Below are positions 9,402 to 17,474 of a stretch of 64,000 nt of DNA, piece after piece. Location: positions 1 through 64,000 of the forward strand of contig JAEUWC010000029.1 in NCBI GenBank assembly GCA_016786465.1. The letters run 5' to 3'. This DNA is from Bdellovibrionales bacterium. Its GTDB lineage: Bacteria; Bdellovibrionota; UBA1018. The position numbers and the translations under genes are program-made. Every line of letters starts with the position of its first letter. Positions within the stretch are counted from its first letter, which is position 1. Below the pieces are notes generated by a model. That model was given only the letters and a program-made list of their open reading frames with translations. It did no database searches and was not told where the DNA came from.

Positions 9402-10430
9402 TTAATCAGTCTCCACCGCACGGGTCACTTGGACCGCTCGGTTCCCACGCGATACGCCAAAGAAGCACTTATACTTGGGCACTCCTTCGACCAAAATTTG
9501 CAGTTCGCCATCCGCGTCCTGGGTCAGCGGAATAATGTCGCCGACATTCAGGTTCACCAGATCACCCACTGTGATCTGCGCGCTTCCTAGGTTCACGACC
9601 ATGTTCGTGCCCGTGTCCTTAAGGTGTTCTTCCATCTTCGCGGTCCATTCCTTGTCGACGCGATCGGCTTCGGTTTGGAAGGACGCATTCAGCTTGTTCT
9701 TAATGGGTTCGATGGTGGAATAAGGAATGACCAGTGCAATTGTGCCGCTGGCGTTTTCCAATTCGACTTCGAAAGTGGTTGAAATGATGACATCTGAAGG
9801 AGGAACCACGCCGACGAATTGTGGGTTCACTTCGGTACGCACGAAATTGATGTCCGTCTTGTGAACCGGAGACCAGGCTTCTTCCAGGTCTTTCAACGCC
9901 AGGTCCATGACCTTTTTCATGATCGAAAGTTCGATGCGCGTGAATTCCTTGCCTTCGATCTTGGTGTAAGGGCGATCCGTTCCGCCGAAATAGCTATCCA
10001 CCAAAGCGTAGGCCAGCTTCGATTCAAAGACCAAAAGCGCAGGGCCACGCAAGCTTTCAAAACGCATGATGCACATGCAGCTTGGAATCGGAAGCGTGTT
10101 CACAAATTCACCAAACTTCAAAAGATCCGTAGAAATAATCGAAATCGAAGCGATCTTGCGAAGCGAATTTGAAAGCGACATCCGGTAAAGGCGGATGAAA
10201 CGTTCGTAAATAATGTCCAAGGTCGGCATCCGTCCGCGGATGACTCGGTCTTGGTTGGTTAAATCGTAAGGAGTAATTTCGGCTTCGGCCGCATTGGACG
10301 AACCGAAGAGATTGACGTCGCCACCGCCGCCGCCACCGCCGGCTTGGGCCTGTCCGCCTGTATCGACGGAACCTTCAGAAACTGCGCTTAAAAGCGCATC
10401 AACTTCGTTCTGTGTTAAGACCTGATTCAT
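9402..10430 (-). CDS. fliM: FliM, flagellar switch protein
   Basis: A 342-residue FliM. The N-terminus MNQVLTQNEVDALLSAV carries the EIDALL-type CheY-binding helix. A Gly/Asp-rich linker (about 20-45) follows, then the CheC-like middle domain with FGGTDRPYTKIEGKEFTRIE, and a C-terminal SpoA domain. It forms the middle of the C-ring and receives phospho-CheY to switch rotation. It lies between fliL and fliN as in most flagellar clusters. Confidence 0.97.
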   Translation of the reverse strand: MNQVLTQNEVDALLSAVSEGSVDTGGQAQAGGGGGGGDVNLFGSSNAAEAEITPYDLTNQDRVIRGRMPTLDIIYERFIRLYRMSLSNSLRKIASISIISTDLLKFGEFVNTLPIPSCMCIMRFESLRGPALLVFESKLAYALVDSYFGGTDRPYTKIEGKEFTRIELSIMKKVMDLALKDLEEAWSPVHKTDINFVRTEVNPQFVGVVPPSDVIISTTFEVELENASGTIALVIPYSTIEPIKNKLNASFQTEADRVDKEWTAKMEEHLKDTGTNMVVNLGSAQITVGDLVNLNVGDIIPLTQDADGELQILVEGVPKYKCFFGVSRGNRAVQVTRAVETD

Positions 10431-10469
10431 TTGATTGCCTTCCTTAGCAATTAAATTTCAGCAACCCTC

Positions 10470-11051
10470 TTAGCTGCTGAGCGCAAAATTCGTAAAAAAG
10501 ATCCCCTCCACCTTTCCGGTGATCATGAAACCATTCAAAGCGTTCTTGATTTCTTCTTTCAAATATTCACGGCCTTCAACCGTCGCCAAGTCGTTGGGAC
10601 GCTTGCTGTTGAAAAGGTCGATAATCGCGTTACGGACCTGAGGCATTTTTGAATTCAGTTCGGTTTCTGCGTCAGCATTCGGCACACGAATGGCAACGTT
10701 CACGCGAACAAATTTCGGATTCACACTTCCCGGCGTGGACAGGTTTACGGTGAATTGTTCAAGCGAAACCATCTTGAAAGCTTCCAAGGATTTTTTCGCT
10801 TCTTTTTCTTTTCCGTCTTTCCCTTTTTCGACGTCTTTTCCGGCAGCTTCTTCACCGCCTGAATGCGCAAGGTCTTCGATCTGAGGTTTTTGGCGATCTT
10901 TCTTAAACGACACCAACATCATGCCGATCATGCCCATCGTCGCGACCAAATTGACCAAGGTCAAAATCATGGTGAGCTTGCCACCACCGCCTCCGGCGGG
11001 TGCGGCTGCGGCGATTGCCGGTGCTGCTTCTGCTGGTTTCTCGTCTGCCAT
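10470..11051 (-). CDS. fliL: FliL, motor-stator-associated membrane protein
   Basis: A 193-residue single-pass protein. An Ala/Pro/Gly-rich N-terminus precedes one membrane helix (about 26-48), a Lys/Glu-rich linker, and a periplasmic domain (about 95-193) with SLEQFTVNLSTPG and VNVAIRV, typical of FliL. FliL surrounds the MotAB stator and supports torque. Its 210-bp upstream gap contains nested inverted repeats and probably the promoter of the fliL-to-flhG operon. Confidence 0.93.
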   Translation of the reverse strand: MADEKPAEAAPAIAAAAPAGGGGGKLTMILTLVNLVATMGMIGMMLVSFKKDRQKPQIEDLAHSGGEEAAGKDVEKGKDGKEKEAKKSLEAFKMVSLEQFTVNLSTPGSVNPKFVRVNVAIRVPNADAETELNSKMPQVRNAIIDLFNSKRPNDLATVEGREYLKEEIKNALNGFMITGKVEGIFFTNFALSS

Positions 11052-11120
11052 GACCGAATCTTCTCCCTAGTCCCTTCCATGATTTTGCATCACGGAGTCA
11101 TGATTCGACAAGGGTGGATT

Positions 11121-11185
11121 TACCTATCTTGGTGAAATTTTTTACCTAGGGACGTCTGAAAATCCTGTGATTTTTCAGATAGGTA
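11121..11185 (-). promoter_or_regulatory. Nested inverted repeats upstream of fliL
   Basis: Outer arms TACCTATCT (11121-11129) and AGATAGGTA (11177-11185) are perfectly complementary. Inside them, 11156-11178 forms a second near-perfect hairpin (CTGAAAATC / GATTTTTCAG). The two structures share bases near 11177 and so are mutually exclusive or stacked. They lie in the 210-bp gap before fliL. I see no T-run terminator, no clear promoter hexamers and no recognised riboswitch consensus. An operator or a structured leader are both possible. Confidence 0.5.
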
Positions 11186-11260
11186 GGCAAGAAATTCCCG
11201 ATCGGGTCTTAACAGCGTCAAGCGCCCGACGAAGCCCCGGATTTCGCCAAAATCCGATCG

Positions 11261-11800
11261 TTAATAGTCGCGATAGATGGCAATAAGTGCCGCATCCCAC
11301 TTATTTTCTTTTCGATAGAGAACGCAGACTTTTACCGGCAACTTGATTTGGCGCAGAACCCGTAAAGTGACTGGAAAACGAAGGCCGATGTTCCGACCAT
11401 CCAAAGTCTTTGCGCGCCCCGTGACGATCAACTTTCCGCGTGAACCGGTCAGTTCTCCTTTGCCTACCGCAAAATGATCGGGATTCTGGAAGTACTGACG
11501 TAGGACATCGTCCCTGCGCGAGCGAAAAAATACAAAGAACGTGAAACCCAAAGATCCTGCAAGGATCAGGCAAAACAAGCCAACAACGATACCCACTACA
11601 AAAAGTCCCATTTGCCAAAGCGCGTAAGGCACAAAAAGGGTCGCAACGCTGGATCCTACAAAAGCGCCAAAAAGCAAAAGCAGAAGCCAAAGGGGATTGG
11701 AATGGGTCACCCACTGAATGTCGCGCAGGCGACTGGGATTCAAGATTTCTTGATCTTCCGCTGCCGCCGGAACCCAAAATGGGTTTAGTTTTCGAATCAT
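11261..11800 (-). CDS. Unknown membrane protein in the flagellar cluster
   Basis: I do not recognise this 179-residue protein. It has two strong hydrophobic segments (about residues 36-58 and 62-92) after a short charged N-terminus, then a soluble C-domain of about 85 residues rich in beta-type pattern and basic residues. The C-domain length would fit a small cytoplasmic PilZ-like or similar domain, but the RxxxR and D/NxSxxG motifs of PilZ are not evident. It starts 37 bp beyond the flgE terminator, with a TATAGA-like -10 element near 11815-11820, so it may have its own promoter and head the fliL transcription unit. Confidence 0.75.
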   Translation of the reverse strand: MIRKLNPFWVPAAAEDQEILNPSRLRDIQWVTHSNPLWLLLLLFGAFVGSSVATLFVPYALWQMGLFVVGIVVGLFCLILAGSLGFTFFVFFRSRRDDVLRQYFQNPDHFAVGKGELTGSRGKLIVTGRAKTLDGRNIGLRFPVTLRVLRQIKLPVKVCVLYRKENKWDAALIAIYRDY

Positions 11801-11836
11801 GTTGCTTTGGATTCTATACAGCCCAACCCAAAAGAA

Positions 11837-11867
11837 AAAGCCCCCGCTGGAATCCAGCGAGGGCTTT
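11837..11867 (-). terminator. Terminator after flgE
   Basis: Read on the minus strand, a 12- to 13-bp GC-rich stem (AAAGCCCTCGCTGG / CCAGCGGGGGCTTT) is followed by a T-rich run, 20 bp after the flgE stop codon. This is a classical intrinsic terminator. It splits the flagellar cluster into a rod/hook unit (ending with flgE) and a fliL-flhG unit. Confidence 0.88.
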
Positions 11868-11886
11868 GATTCTAAGTCAATCAGGA

Positions 11887-13170
11887 TTAACGCTGCTTGA
11901 TGTTCAGAACTTCCTGCATCATTTCGTCCGAAGTGCTGATGATGCGCGAGTTCGCTTGGAACGCGCGTTGCGCGGTCATCAAGTTAATGAACTCGTTGGC
12001 GATGTCAGTCGTCGAAGCTTCAATCGTCTTCGCTGCGACCGAACCACGTCCACCAGCCAGCGGAGCGCCGATCGTCGGTTGACCCGACAGACGGCTTTCG
12101 CGGAACCGGTTTTGTCCCATCTTGAACAGGCCTTCTGGGTTTTCGAACTTCGCCAGAGCAACCTGAGCCAGGTTCAAGGACTGACCGTTGGTGTACATCG
12201 CAGCCAACACGCCGTCGTCATTGATGGTCAAACCAGCCAAAGTACCGCCGGTGTAACCGTCCTGAAGGGTCTTGTACGCTTCCGAATTGACGCCGTACTG
12301 AGTGACTTCCGTACCGCTTCCACCGTTGGACTTGTCCGTACCGAATTTAAATTCGATCTTCTGATCCGGTAAAGCGCCCTTATTGAAGTTGAAGTTCGAA
12401 CGGTCAGTGATCTGTTCCTTCAAACGACCATCGACATCGAAAATCAGTCGGCCAGTAGCCTGTTCCGACATCATGCCCTTTTTGCCGCCGGTGACTTCTT
12501 CACCTTTGGCCATTGCTCTCCAGCGCCACACGCCGTCGTCTTCCTTGTTGAAGTACATGGTGACCACGTGTCCGTTACCGGCCGAATCGAACACCGTCAC
12601 GCCGGTCGCAAAGTGGGTCGTTTGATCTGGCTTTTCTGGATTGAACTGAAGGCTCTTGTCGGCACGAATGTCCAAGTTCATGAACAACGAAACGTCCGTC
12701 GTGCGTCTTGCATCCAAGACCGTACGGTCGACGCTGATGTCGCCCATCTTCGAAGTCACGCGACCATCTTCGTCGGCTTGGAAGCCTTGAACGTGATAGC
12801 CATCGGTATTGATCAGCTTTCCGTCCTTATCAAAGTGGAAGGCACCGTTACGCGTAAAGCTTCGCCCTTCCTGACCATGAATCACGAAAAAGCCGTCGCC
12901 CGTAATCGAAAGGTCAGTCGGGCTTTCCGTCTGAATGATCGATCCCTGAGTAAAGATCGGGTTAACAGCAGCCAAACGGGTACCACGACCGATTTGGTTA
13001 CCACCCAACATCCCTTTCAGAGATTTTGCGATGACGTCCTGAAATTCTGGACGACTGGTTTTAAAGCCGGTGGTGTTCGCGTTGGCGATGTTGTCGCCGT
13101 AAATCGAAAGAGCTTCACCGTTTCCTTGAAGACCCGTAATACCGGTATAAAGAGAGGATAGAATACCCAT
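11887..13170 (-). CDS. flgE: FlgE, flagellar hook protein
   Basis: A 427-residue hook protein. The N-terminal rod-type motif (LYTGITGLQ, then GDNIANANTTGFK near residues 26-38) and the C-terminal helix (LMTAQRAFQANSRIIST...MMQEVLNIKQ) are the two conserved ends of the flagellar axial family. The middle is the variable hook domain. The gene is last in its unit, before a terminator. Its ribosome binding site GGAGG lies in a small hairpin (13176-13193), ten bases before the ATG. Confidence 0.96.
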   Translation of the reverse strand: MGILSSLYTGITGLQGNGEALSIYGDNIANANTTGFKTSRPEFQDVIAKSLKGMLGGNQIGRGTRLAAVNPIFTQGSIIQTESPTDLSITGDGFFVIHGQEGRSFTRNGAFHFDKDGKLINTDGYHVQGFQADEDGRVTSKMGDISVDRTVLDARRTTDVSLFMNLDIRADKSLQFNPEKPDQTTHFATGVTVFDSAGNGHVVTMYFNKEDDGVWRWRAMAKGEEVTGGKKGMMSEQATGRLIFDVDGRLKEQITDRSNFNFNKGALPDQKIEFKFGTDKSNGGSGTEVTQYGVNSEAYKTLQDGYTGGTLAGLTINDDGVLAAMYTNGQSLNLAQVALAKFENPEGLFKMGQNRFRESRLSGQPTIGAPLAGGRGSVAAKTIEASTTDIANEFINLMTAQRAFQANSRIISTSDEMMQEVLNIKQR

Positions 13171-13175
13171 AGTCG

Positions 13176-13193
13176 AGACGCCTCCATGCGTCT
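13176..13193 (-). promoter_or_regulatory. Hairpin presenting the flgE ribosome binding site
   Basis: On the minus strand the sequence AGACGC-ATGGAG-GCGTCT forms a perfect 6-bp stem with a 6-base loop. The flgE Shine-Dalgarno sequence GGAGG occupies the loop and the first base of the 3' stem. Spacing to the ATG is ten bases, slightly long. This could tune hook-protein translation; the structure is seen directly, the function is inferred. Confidence 0.5.
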
Positions 13194-13317
13194 TTGTGAT
13201 TCAGTTACGGGACTTGAATCAAGAATGTTCTGCCTTCAATCGATCCAGCAGAACAGAGGCTTCCCTTGTGGGTCCAGCTTTTTGATTCCTGTTCAATTCC
13301 CAATTGCACCGCAACGA

Positions 13318-13337
13318 GTGAGCTGATTCCTGCTCAC
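13318..13337. repeat. Small hairpin between flg_new gene and flgE
   Basis: Inverted repeat GTGAGC-TGATTCCT-GCTCAC just after the stop codon of the gene at 13345. It resembles family A hairpins in position and in the GAGC/GCTC core, but is too diverged to call a copy. Confidence 0.45.
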
Positions 13338-13344
13338 CCTTCAT

Positions 13345-13770
13345 TCACACGATCACTGCACCATCAATATTGGTAAAAACGTTCCCCGTGAGCTGGTTCC
13401 GATCCATTGCCGTAATCACGGTTCGGTTCGGTACGTTCACGATCAATGCCGCATTCGACGTCAACACCAAGGTATCTTCCACACCTTTCGATGCAGCTTT
13501 GTCGATTGCTTCATTCACGCGATTCATGGTTGCTGGATCAATTGCGATTTTTCGATCCTGCAATCTTTGACTTGCGTGCGCAGAAAACTTCAGCGGGCTT
13601 TTGACCTGCTCAAGATCCGGCTTGGTCGTTTCTGGTCCAATTGTCTTTTTGAAAACTTCATCGAATTCGCCGGCCGTTGGTTGCGGCCCACGAGCTCCCC
13701 GTTCATTCGGCTGAACGCCGCTTTGACCAGGTAACGAAGTTACATTTGGATAAAGAAATGTGCTGCTCAC
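13345..13770 (-). CDS. Flagellar operon protein (flg_new family, TIGR02530-like)
   Basis: A 141-residue protein between flgD and flgE, the usual place of the TIGR02530 'flagellar operon protein' of Firmicutes and deltaproteobacteria. The conserved core is at about residues 60-135: FSAHASQRLQDRKI, a helix, then NAALIVNVPNRTVITAMDR and a C-terminal FTNIDGAVIV. The exact biochemical role is not established; proteins of this group are thought to help hook assembly. The N-terminal 50 residues are polar and variable. Confidence 0.85.
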   Translation of the reverse strand: MSSTFLYPNVTSLPGQSGVQPNERGARGPQPTAGEFDEVFKKTIGPETTKPDLEQVKSPLKFSAHASQRLQDRKIAIDPATMNRVNEAIDKAASKGVEDTLVLTSNAALIVNVPNRTVITAMDRNQLTGNVFTNIDGAVIV

Positions 13771-13795
13771 TTTTCACTTCCCCCTTTCTAAAAAT

Positions 13796-15136
13796 TTACT
13801 GACTTAAAGCTTTGCCGATCAATTGGCTTTTCTTCACATCAGTGGTTGGAGCAGCTGCTGCCCCTCGGTTGTCGCCCAATCCAGGATTGAGCGGTACATC
13901 TTCAGAATAACCTTTTTTATCCGACGCGCCAGAGGCAGCTTTTGCCGGTCCTGGCTTGGCATTCGACAGATTTGGACCTGCGCTAGAAGATTCAGGAGAA
14001 AGTCCGTTTGGAAATCCTTTTTCTTCGAACTGCTGAATCATTTTTGCGGCCGCTGCGTTCAGATCCTGTTGTTTCGGAGCAGCTGCCGCTGCCGGCATTG
14101 AATTGGCTGCTGAAGGCATCGGCGGTTTCTGGCTACCGATTGGCATCGTCACCGGTTGACCTTTTCCGTTGGGACCGCCCGGAAGAAAATCAAACTGCTT
14201 GCCGTTTCCGTTTGGAACCCCGCCGGCGGACTGACCCGAAGCGCCCGAAGCCGCGCCCGCCGCCCCGGCAAGCGACTTCGCGCCCGGAAGAAGTTCTGCT
14301 GGCGCTGCTTCTTCAATCTTTGTGACGTTCTTGAAATTGACCTTGTCTGGGCGCGCTGGGTTTCCAACCAACAAAATGGTTTCGCCGTTTTCAAAGCCCA
14401 CCCCGACCACACGAGCCTGCGCGCGGTTTTCGGTTGAAAGCGACTGGCCGTTTTCGTCCTTGGCTTCCACGCGCAGCATGTAAGAACCTGTTTTAGCCGG
14501 CAAAGTGTTGGTTTTCTTCCCGTCCCAAACAAAAAGGCCATCGCCCGCTTTTTGCTCACCAATGTCTTTTTCGAAGACCGTTTCTCCTGCTTCGTTTTGA
14601 ACGCGAACGATGACACTTGCTGCGTCTTTTGGAAGTGTGTAGTTCAGTGAAGCTTTTTCGCCTTCGGTGAATGGAAAGCGATCGCGATCGACGGTGACGG
14701 TCTTTCCGATCATGTTCGTCATCGCCATACGTTCCAAAGGCTGATTCGCCTGAGTCATCTTGGTGATGTTGTTGTTGATGTTTTGAAGCTGTTCAACCGA
14801 TGCGAACTGGGCAAGCTGGGCGGCAAACTGTTCGGCTTCGAAAGGTTTGGTTGGATCTTGATGCTTCATCTGGGTGATCATGATGCGAAGGAAGTCATCT
14901 TTACCCAGCTGCTTTTTGATTTCGCGAGGCTTTTCGGCTTTCGCACCGTACTTGGCCTGCATGTCTTTCCAGATCGCGCCAAACTGCGGATCAGTCGTCG
15001 CGTCTTTCGTGTCCTTCTTGTTGTTCAGCAAAAAGCCAGAACCGCTATCGCCGACCATTCCCGCGCCACTTCCGGCTGGGTCGGTCGCAGCGATCGCTGC
15101 CTGATTCTGACTGTTTGATGAAACTCCGTTTAACAT
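13796..15136 (-). CDS. flgD: FlgD, hook cap, with long low-complexity tail
   Basis: FlgD caps the growing hook and is needed to add FlgE. The family core is present: LGKDDFLRIMITQMKHQDPTKP (about residues 78-98), FAAQLAQFASVEQLQNI, then an Ig-like FlgD domain near 165-245 with VWDGKKTN. The product is 446 residues, about twice the usual 220-240. The excess is a 70-residue N-terminal extension and an Ala/Gly/Pro/Gln-rich tail from about 285 to 446. The gene follows fliK, across a gap containing a strong palindrome. Confidence 0.93.
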   Translation of the reverse strand: MLNGVSSNSQNQAAIAATDPAGSGAGMVGDSGSGFLLNNKKDTKDATTDPQFGAIWKDMQAKYGAKAEKPREIKKQLGKDDFLRIMITQMKHQDPTKPFEAEQFAAQLAQFASVEQLQNINNNITKMTQANQPLERMAMTNMIGKTVTVDRDRFPFTEGEKASLNYTLPKDAASVIVRVQNEAGETVFEKDIGEQKAGDGLFVWDGKKTNTLPAKTGSYMLRVEAKDENGQSLSTENRAQARVVGVGFENGETILLVGNPARPDKVNFKNVTKIEEAAPAELLPGAKSLAGAAGAASGASGQSAGGVPNGNGKQFDFLPGGPNGKGQPVTMPIGSQKPPMPSAANSMPAAAAAPKQQDLNAAAAKMIQQFEEKGFPNGLSPESSSAGPNLSNAKPGPAKAASGASDKKGYSEDVPLNPGLGDNRGAAAAPTTDVKKSQLIGKALSQ

Positions 15137-15179
15137 CGTATTTCGGGCCGAGCCTTTCTAACTTTAGTTTCCCAACTTG

Positions 15180-15204
15180 CCCCGGATCCCATCGGGATCC
15201 GGGG
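15180..15204. repeat. Strong palindrome between fliK and flgD
   Basis: Perfect 11-bp arms CCCCGGATCCC and GGGATCCGGGG separated by three bases. Short AACTT/AAGTT arms outside could extend the stem on the transcript. It lies 14 bp beyond the fliK stop codon and 44 bp before the flgD start. There is no T-run afterwards, so it is more like an mRNA-stability or processing hairpin than a terminator. Confidence 0.75.
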
Positions 15205-15217
15205 ATTCAAAGTTGAT

Positions 15218-16762
15218 TTATGCCATTACGTCCAAGCGACCAGCTGCAGCTGCTTGCGGTCTACGCGCACCCGTAGCGCCTATCGGCGAGCGGATAATTC
15301 CTGCGTAGTCAGCTTCGCGAGCCGATGACTGGTGACCTTGGGATCTTCCCTGGTCGTTCCAAGCCTGATCAAACCCGCGTTGCGAACCTGGGTTATTGAA
15401 TCCGTTGTTCAGATTCAAATCCTGTTGCGCTGCTGGGTTCTGATTCTGCCAAGAATCGGATTGTCCGAAGCCCTGACCTAGCTGAGAACCTCCGGCTAGG
15501 GTGACTTCCACTTTTCCAAGACTCAGGCTTTGAGCGGCTAGACTGTCTCGAAGAGCGCTCATGCTATCTTCAAGAATCTGCTTGGCTCGCTCGTCAGTGG
15601 CCCGAATTTGAAGACCGACGGAATTGCCCTGTGTAGAAACGCGCAAGTTCAGTTCACCCAAATGATCGGGCTTCAACCGGACTCGGATTTCTCCACCATT
15701 TCCAACATTCTGGAAATTACGGATCTGCATTCCGATGCCGTTCACGGATTCCGAAGAAAGCCGATCACGCGCCATCGAACCGGAAGTCACATGCCCAGTC
15801 AGTAGTGGTACTCCACCCTGAAGGGCCGCGTTTCCGGCAACCTGCCGACCTTGGATTCCTGCTTCATGAACGGGTCCGGGCATCACTCCGACCGGACTGA
15901 TCGTTTCATGGGCCATCAGATTGGGCTTGGTTGCGCCGGGCCTGATCGGAAGACTGTCGTCCCCGAATCGAGGTCCTGCCTTGGCACCGTCCCCTTCAAT
16001 CGAACGAAGCTGCGGACGCTTTTGAGAATTTCCATCCGAGCCTGCGCCCGTTTGAGATCCCTGTCCGTTTTTCGCTTGCTGAAGAGTGGTGAGGAACTCG
16101 GCTCCGCTTAAAGAACCGGCCGCACCTTTCGAATCCAGACCCCGACCTTTGGGTTTCTGAACTGAATCGGCATCTAAGCCATCTGATTCGACTTGAACAT
16201 CTTGCATCCCCGCGAGAACTGCCACTCCTCCATGTTCTGGAGTCGACTGCGTGCTTCCCGAAGGCGAGATGACATTAGGTTTCGGAGCGTTCTGAGCATT
16301 ACGAAGTTTTTCCAGGGCTTCTTTGATCGCAGCATCTTGCGAAGCCCCTTCTTTCAACATATTTGCTTCAGACGGCTCAAATACCCAGTCACCTGACCAT
16401 GGATTGGGTCCGGCACTCACAGCCCCAGCCATCGCGCTGGTGGTGTTTCTTTGGTTTTGCAACTGTCCCATTTTCTCAGCTTTGGTCTCGCCTTCGGCCG
16501 CGTTGGCTTTTCCAGCGGCTGCGTATTTGGCAGCTGCCTTGTCGTTTTCCGACTGCACGGCGTTGACTAATTTCTTTTCGACTTCTGTCTGAGAAACACT
16601 GTTTTTCAACGGGGCCGCTTGGGCCTGATTCGGTGTCGAATTGGCTACCGCAAGTGCTCCAGCAAACTCTTCTGCCTGTTCAGCAGTGTCTTCGCTACTA
16701 CTTGTCGGTCCGACTCGTTCCTGAGCGACCGGCGTTCCCGTTATCATTGATAGACTGTCCAT
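15218..16762 (-). CDS. fliK: FliK, hook-length control protein
   Basis: A 514-residue FliK. The C-terminal Flg_hook domain (about residues 345-430) has VRLKPDHLGELNLRVSTQGN and the following helix-strand pattern, which binds FlhB to trigger the export switch. The remainder is a long polar, Gln/Gly/Ala-rich ruler region, as expected. I place the start at the ATG at 16762 because GGGAGGTG lies six bases upstream; an earlier GTG in frame is inside that site. The 5' end overlaps the preceding gene by 65 bp. Confidence 0.93.
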   Translation of the reverse strand: MDSLSMITGTPVAQERVGPTSSSEDTAEQAEEFAGALAVANSTPNQAQAAPLKNSVSQTEVEKKLVNAVQSENDKAAAKYAAAGKANAAEGETKAEKMGQLQNQRNTTSAMAGAVSAGPNPWSGDWVFEPSEANMLKEGASQDAAIKEALEKLRNAQNAPKPNVISPSGSTQSTPEHGGVAVLAGMQDVQVESDGLDADSVQKPKGRGLDSKGAAGSLSGAEFLTTLQQAKNGQGSQTGAGSDGNSQKRPQLRSIEGDGAKAGPRFGDDSLPIRPGATKPNLMAHETISPVGVMPGPVHEAGIQGRQVAGNAALQGGVPLLTGHVTSGSMARDRLSSESVNGIGMQIRNFQNVGNGGEIRVRLKPDHLGELNLRVSTQGNSVGLQIRATDERAKQILEDSMSALRDSLAAQSLSLGKVEVTLAGGSQLGQGFGQSDSWQNQNPAAQQDLNLNNGFNNPGSQRGFDQAWNDQGRSQGHQSSAREADYAGIIRSPIGATGARRPQAAAAGRLDVMA

Positions 16763-17474
16763 TTTTTTCACCTCCCTTCGCGGACGTAGAAGAACCAGCT
16801 GCCGGGACTCTGTCTGCCCGATCCATGGACTGGTCTGTAACCTCTGCCGATCGTCTTGCTTGCTGATCGGAACGGTCGCGAGACCGCTTAGCCCGGGTTA
16901 CTCCGGCTAGAATTTCATTCAGTCGAGAAGCCGTTGCGGGCTCCATCAAGTTCAGAATCTTTGCAAGCTTAGGGGTGGCCAGGCGATTCATCGCTGAAAC
17001 GGCCAAAGTCTCGTCCAAGTTCGCAATCATTTTTGCTGCCGCCTTCGGGCTCATGGATTCGATGGTTTCAACCACTTTGGCGACCTTCGTTTCATTTTCC
17101 TTGGCCTGAATTGCTTCCACTTTTGAAATTTCGTCCCTGATGTCCGAAATCTTTCTGATTTCAGCTTCCAAGGCCTGGGTCTTTGCAAGCAATTCTGTTT
17201 CTTTTGCTTTCAGTTCCTTTTCGCGCGCATCCAATTCTTCGCGGCGCTTTTTGATATCTTCGGCTGCGCCTTCATAAGCCAAACAGGCTTCTGGGCTTTG
17301 CGGGCGATGGGATTCTTTCGCAACTGTTGGAGCGGCGGCAGTCGGCGCTTCTGCTGGCTTTTCACGATCTGCGGCTTCGACGACTTTTGCCTTCGGGCTG
17401 ACGTCCGCTTCAGTTGAACTGGAAGCGTTAGCGAAGAAAACCGATCCCAAAGAAAGCGCTAACCAGAACTTCAT
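16698..17474 (-). CDS. MotE/YlxF-like flagellar protein (MgtE-N domain)
   Basis: A 258-residue protein with a signal-like N-terminus (1-18), a predicted coiled coil (about 70-130, KKRREELDAREKELKAKETELL), and an MgtE N-terminal-type helical domain (about 135-192, MSPKAAAKMIANLD...RLATPKLAKILNLMEP). This architecture is that of MotE of rhizobia and YlxF of Bacillus, both flagellar-associated. The C-terminus is charged and Ser/Arg-rich. It lies between fliJ and fliK, the position of ylxF in Bacillus. Its role here, perhaps as a chaperone or wall-anchoring factor, is inference. Confidence 0.85.
   Translation of the reverse strand: MKFWLALSLGSVFFANASSSTEADVSPKAKVVEAADREKPAEAPTAAAPTVAKESHRPQSPEACLAYEGAAEDIKKRREELDAREKELKAKETELLAKTQALEAEIRKISDIRDEISKVEAIQAKENETKVAKVVETIESMSPKAAAKMIANLDETLAVSAMNRLATPKLAKILNLMEPATASRLNEILAGVTRAKRSRDRSDQQARRSAEVTDQSMDRADRVPAAGSSTSAKGGEKNGQSINDNGNAGRSGTSRTDK

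Noticed and set aside
11121-11185. c-di-GMP riboswitch before fliL
   Set aside because: The conserved GEMM-type bases are not present; only simple inverted repeats are seen.
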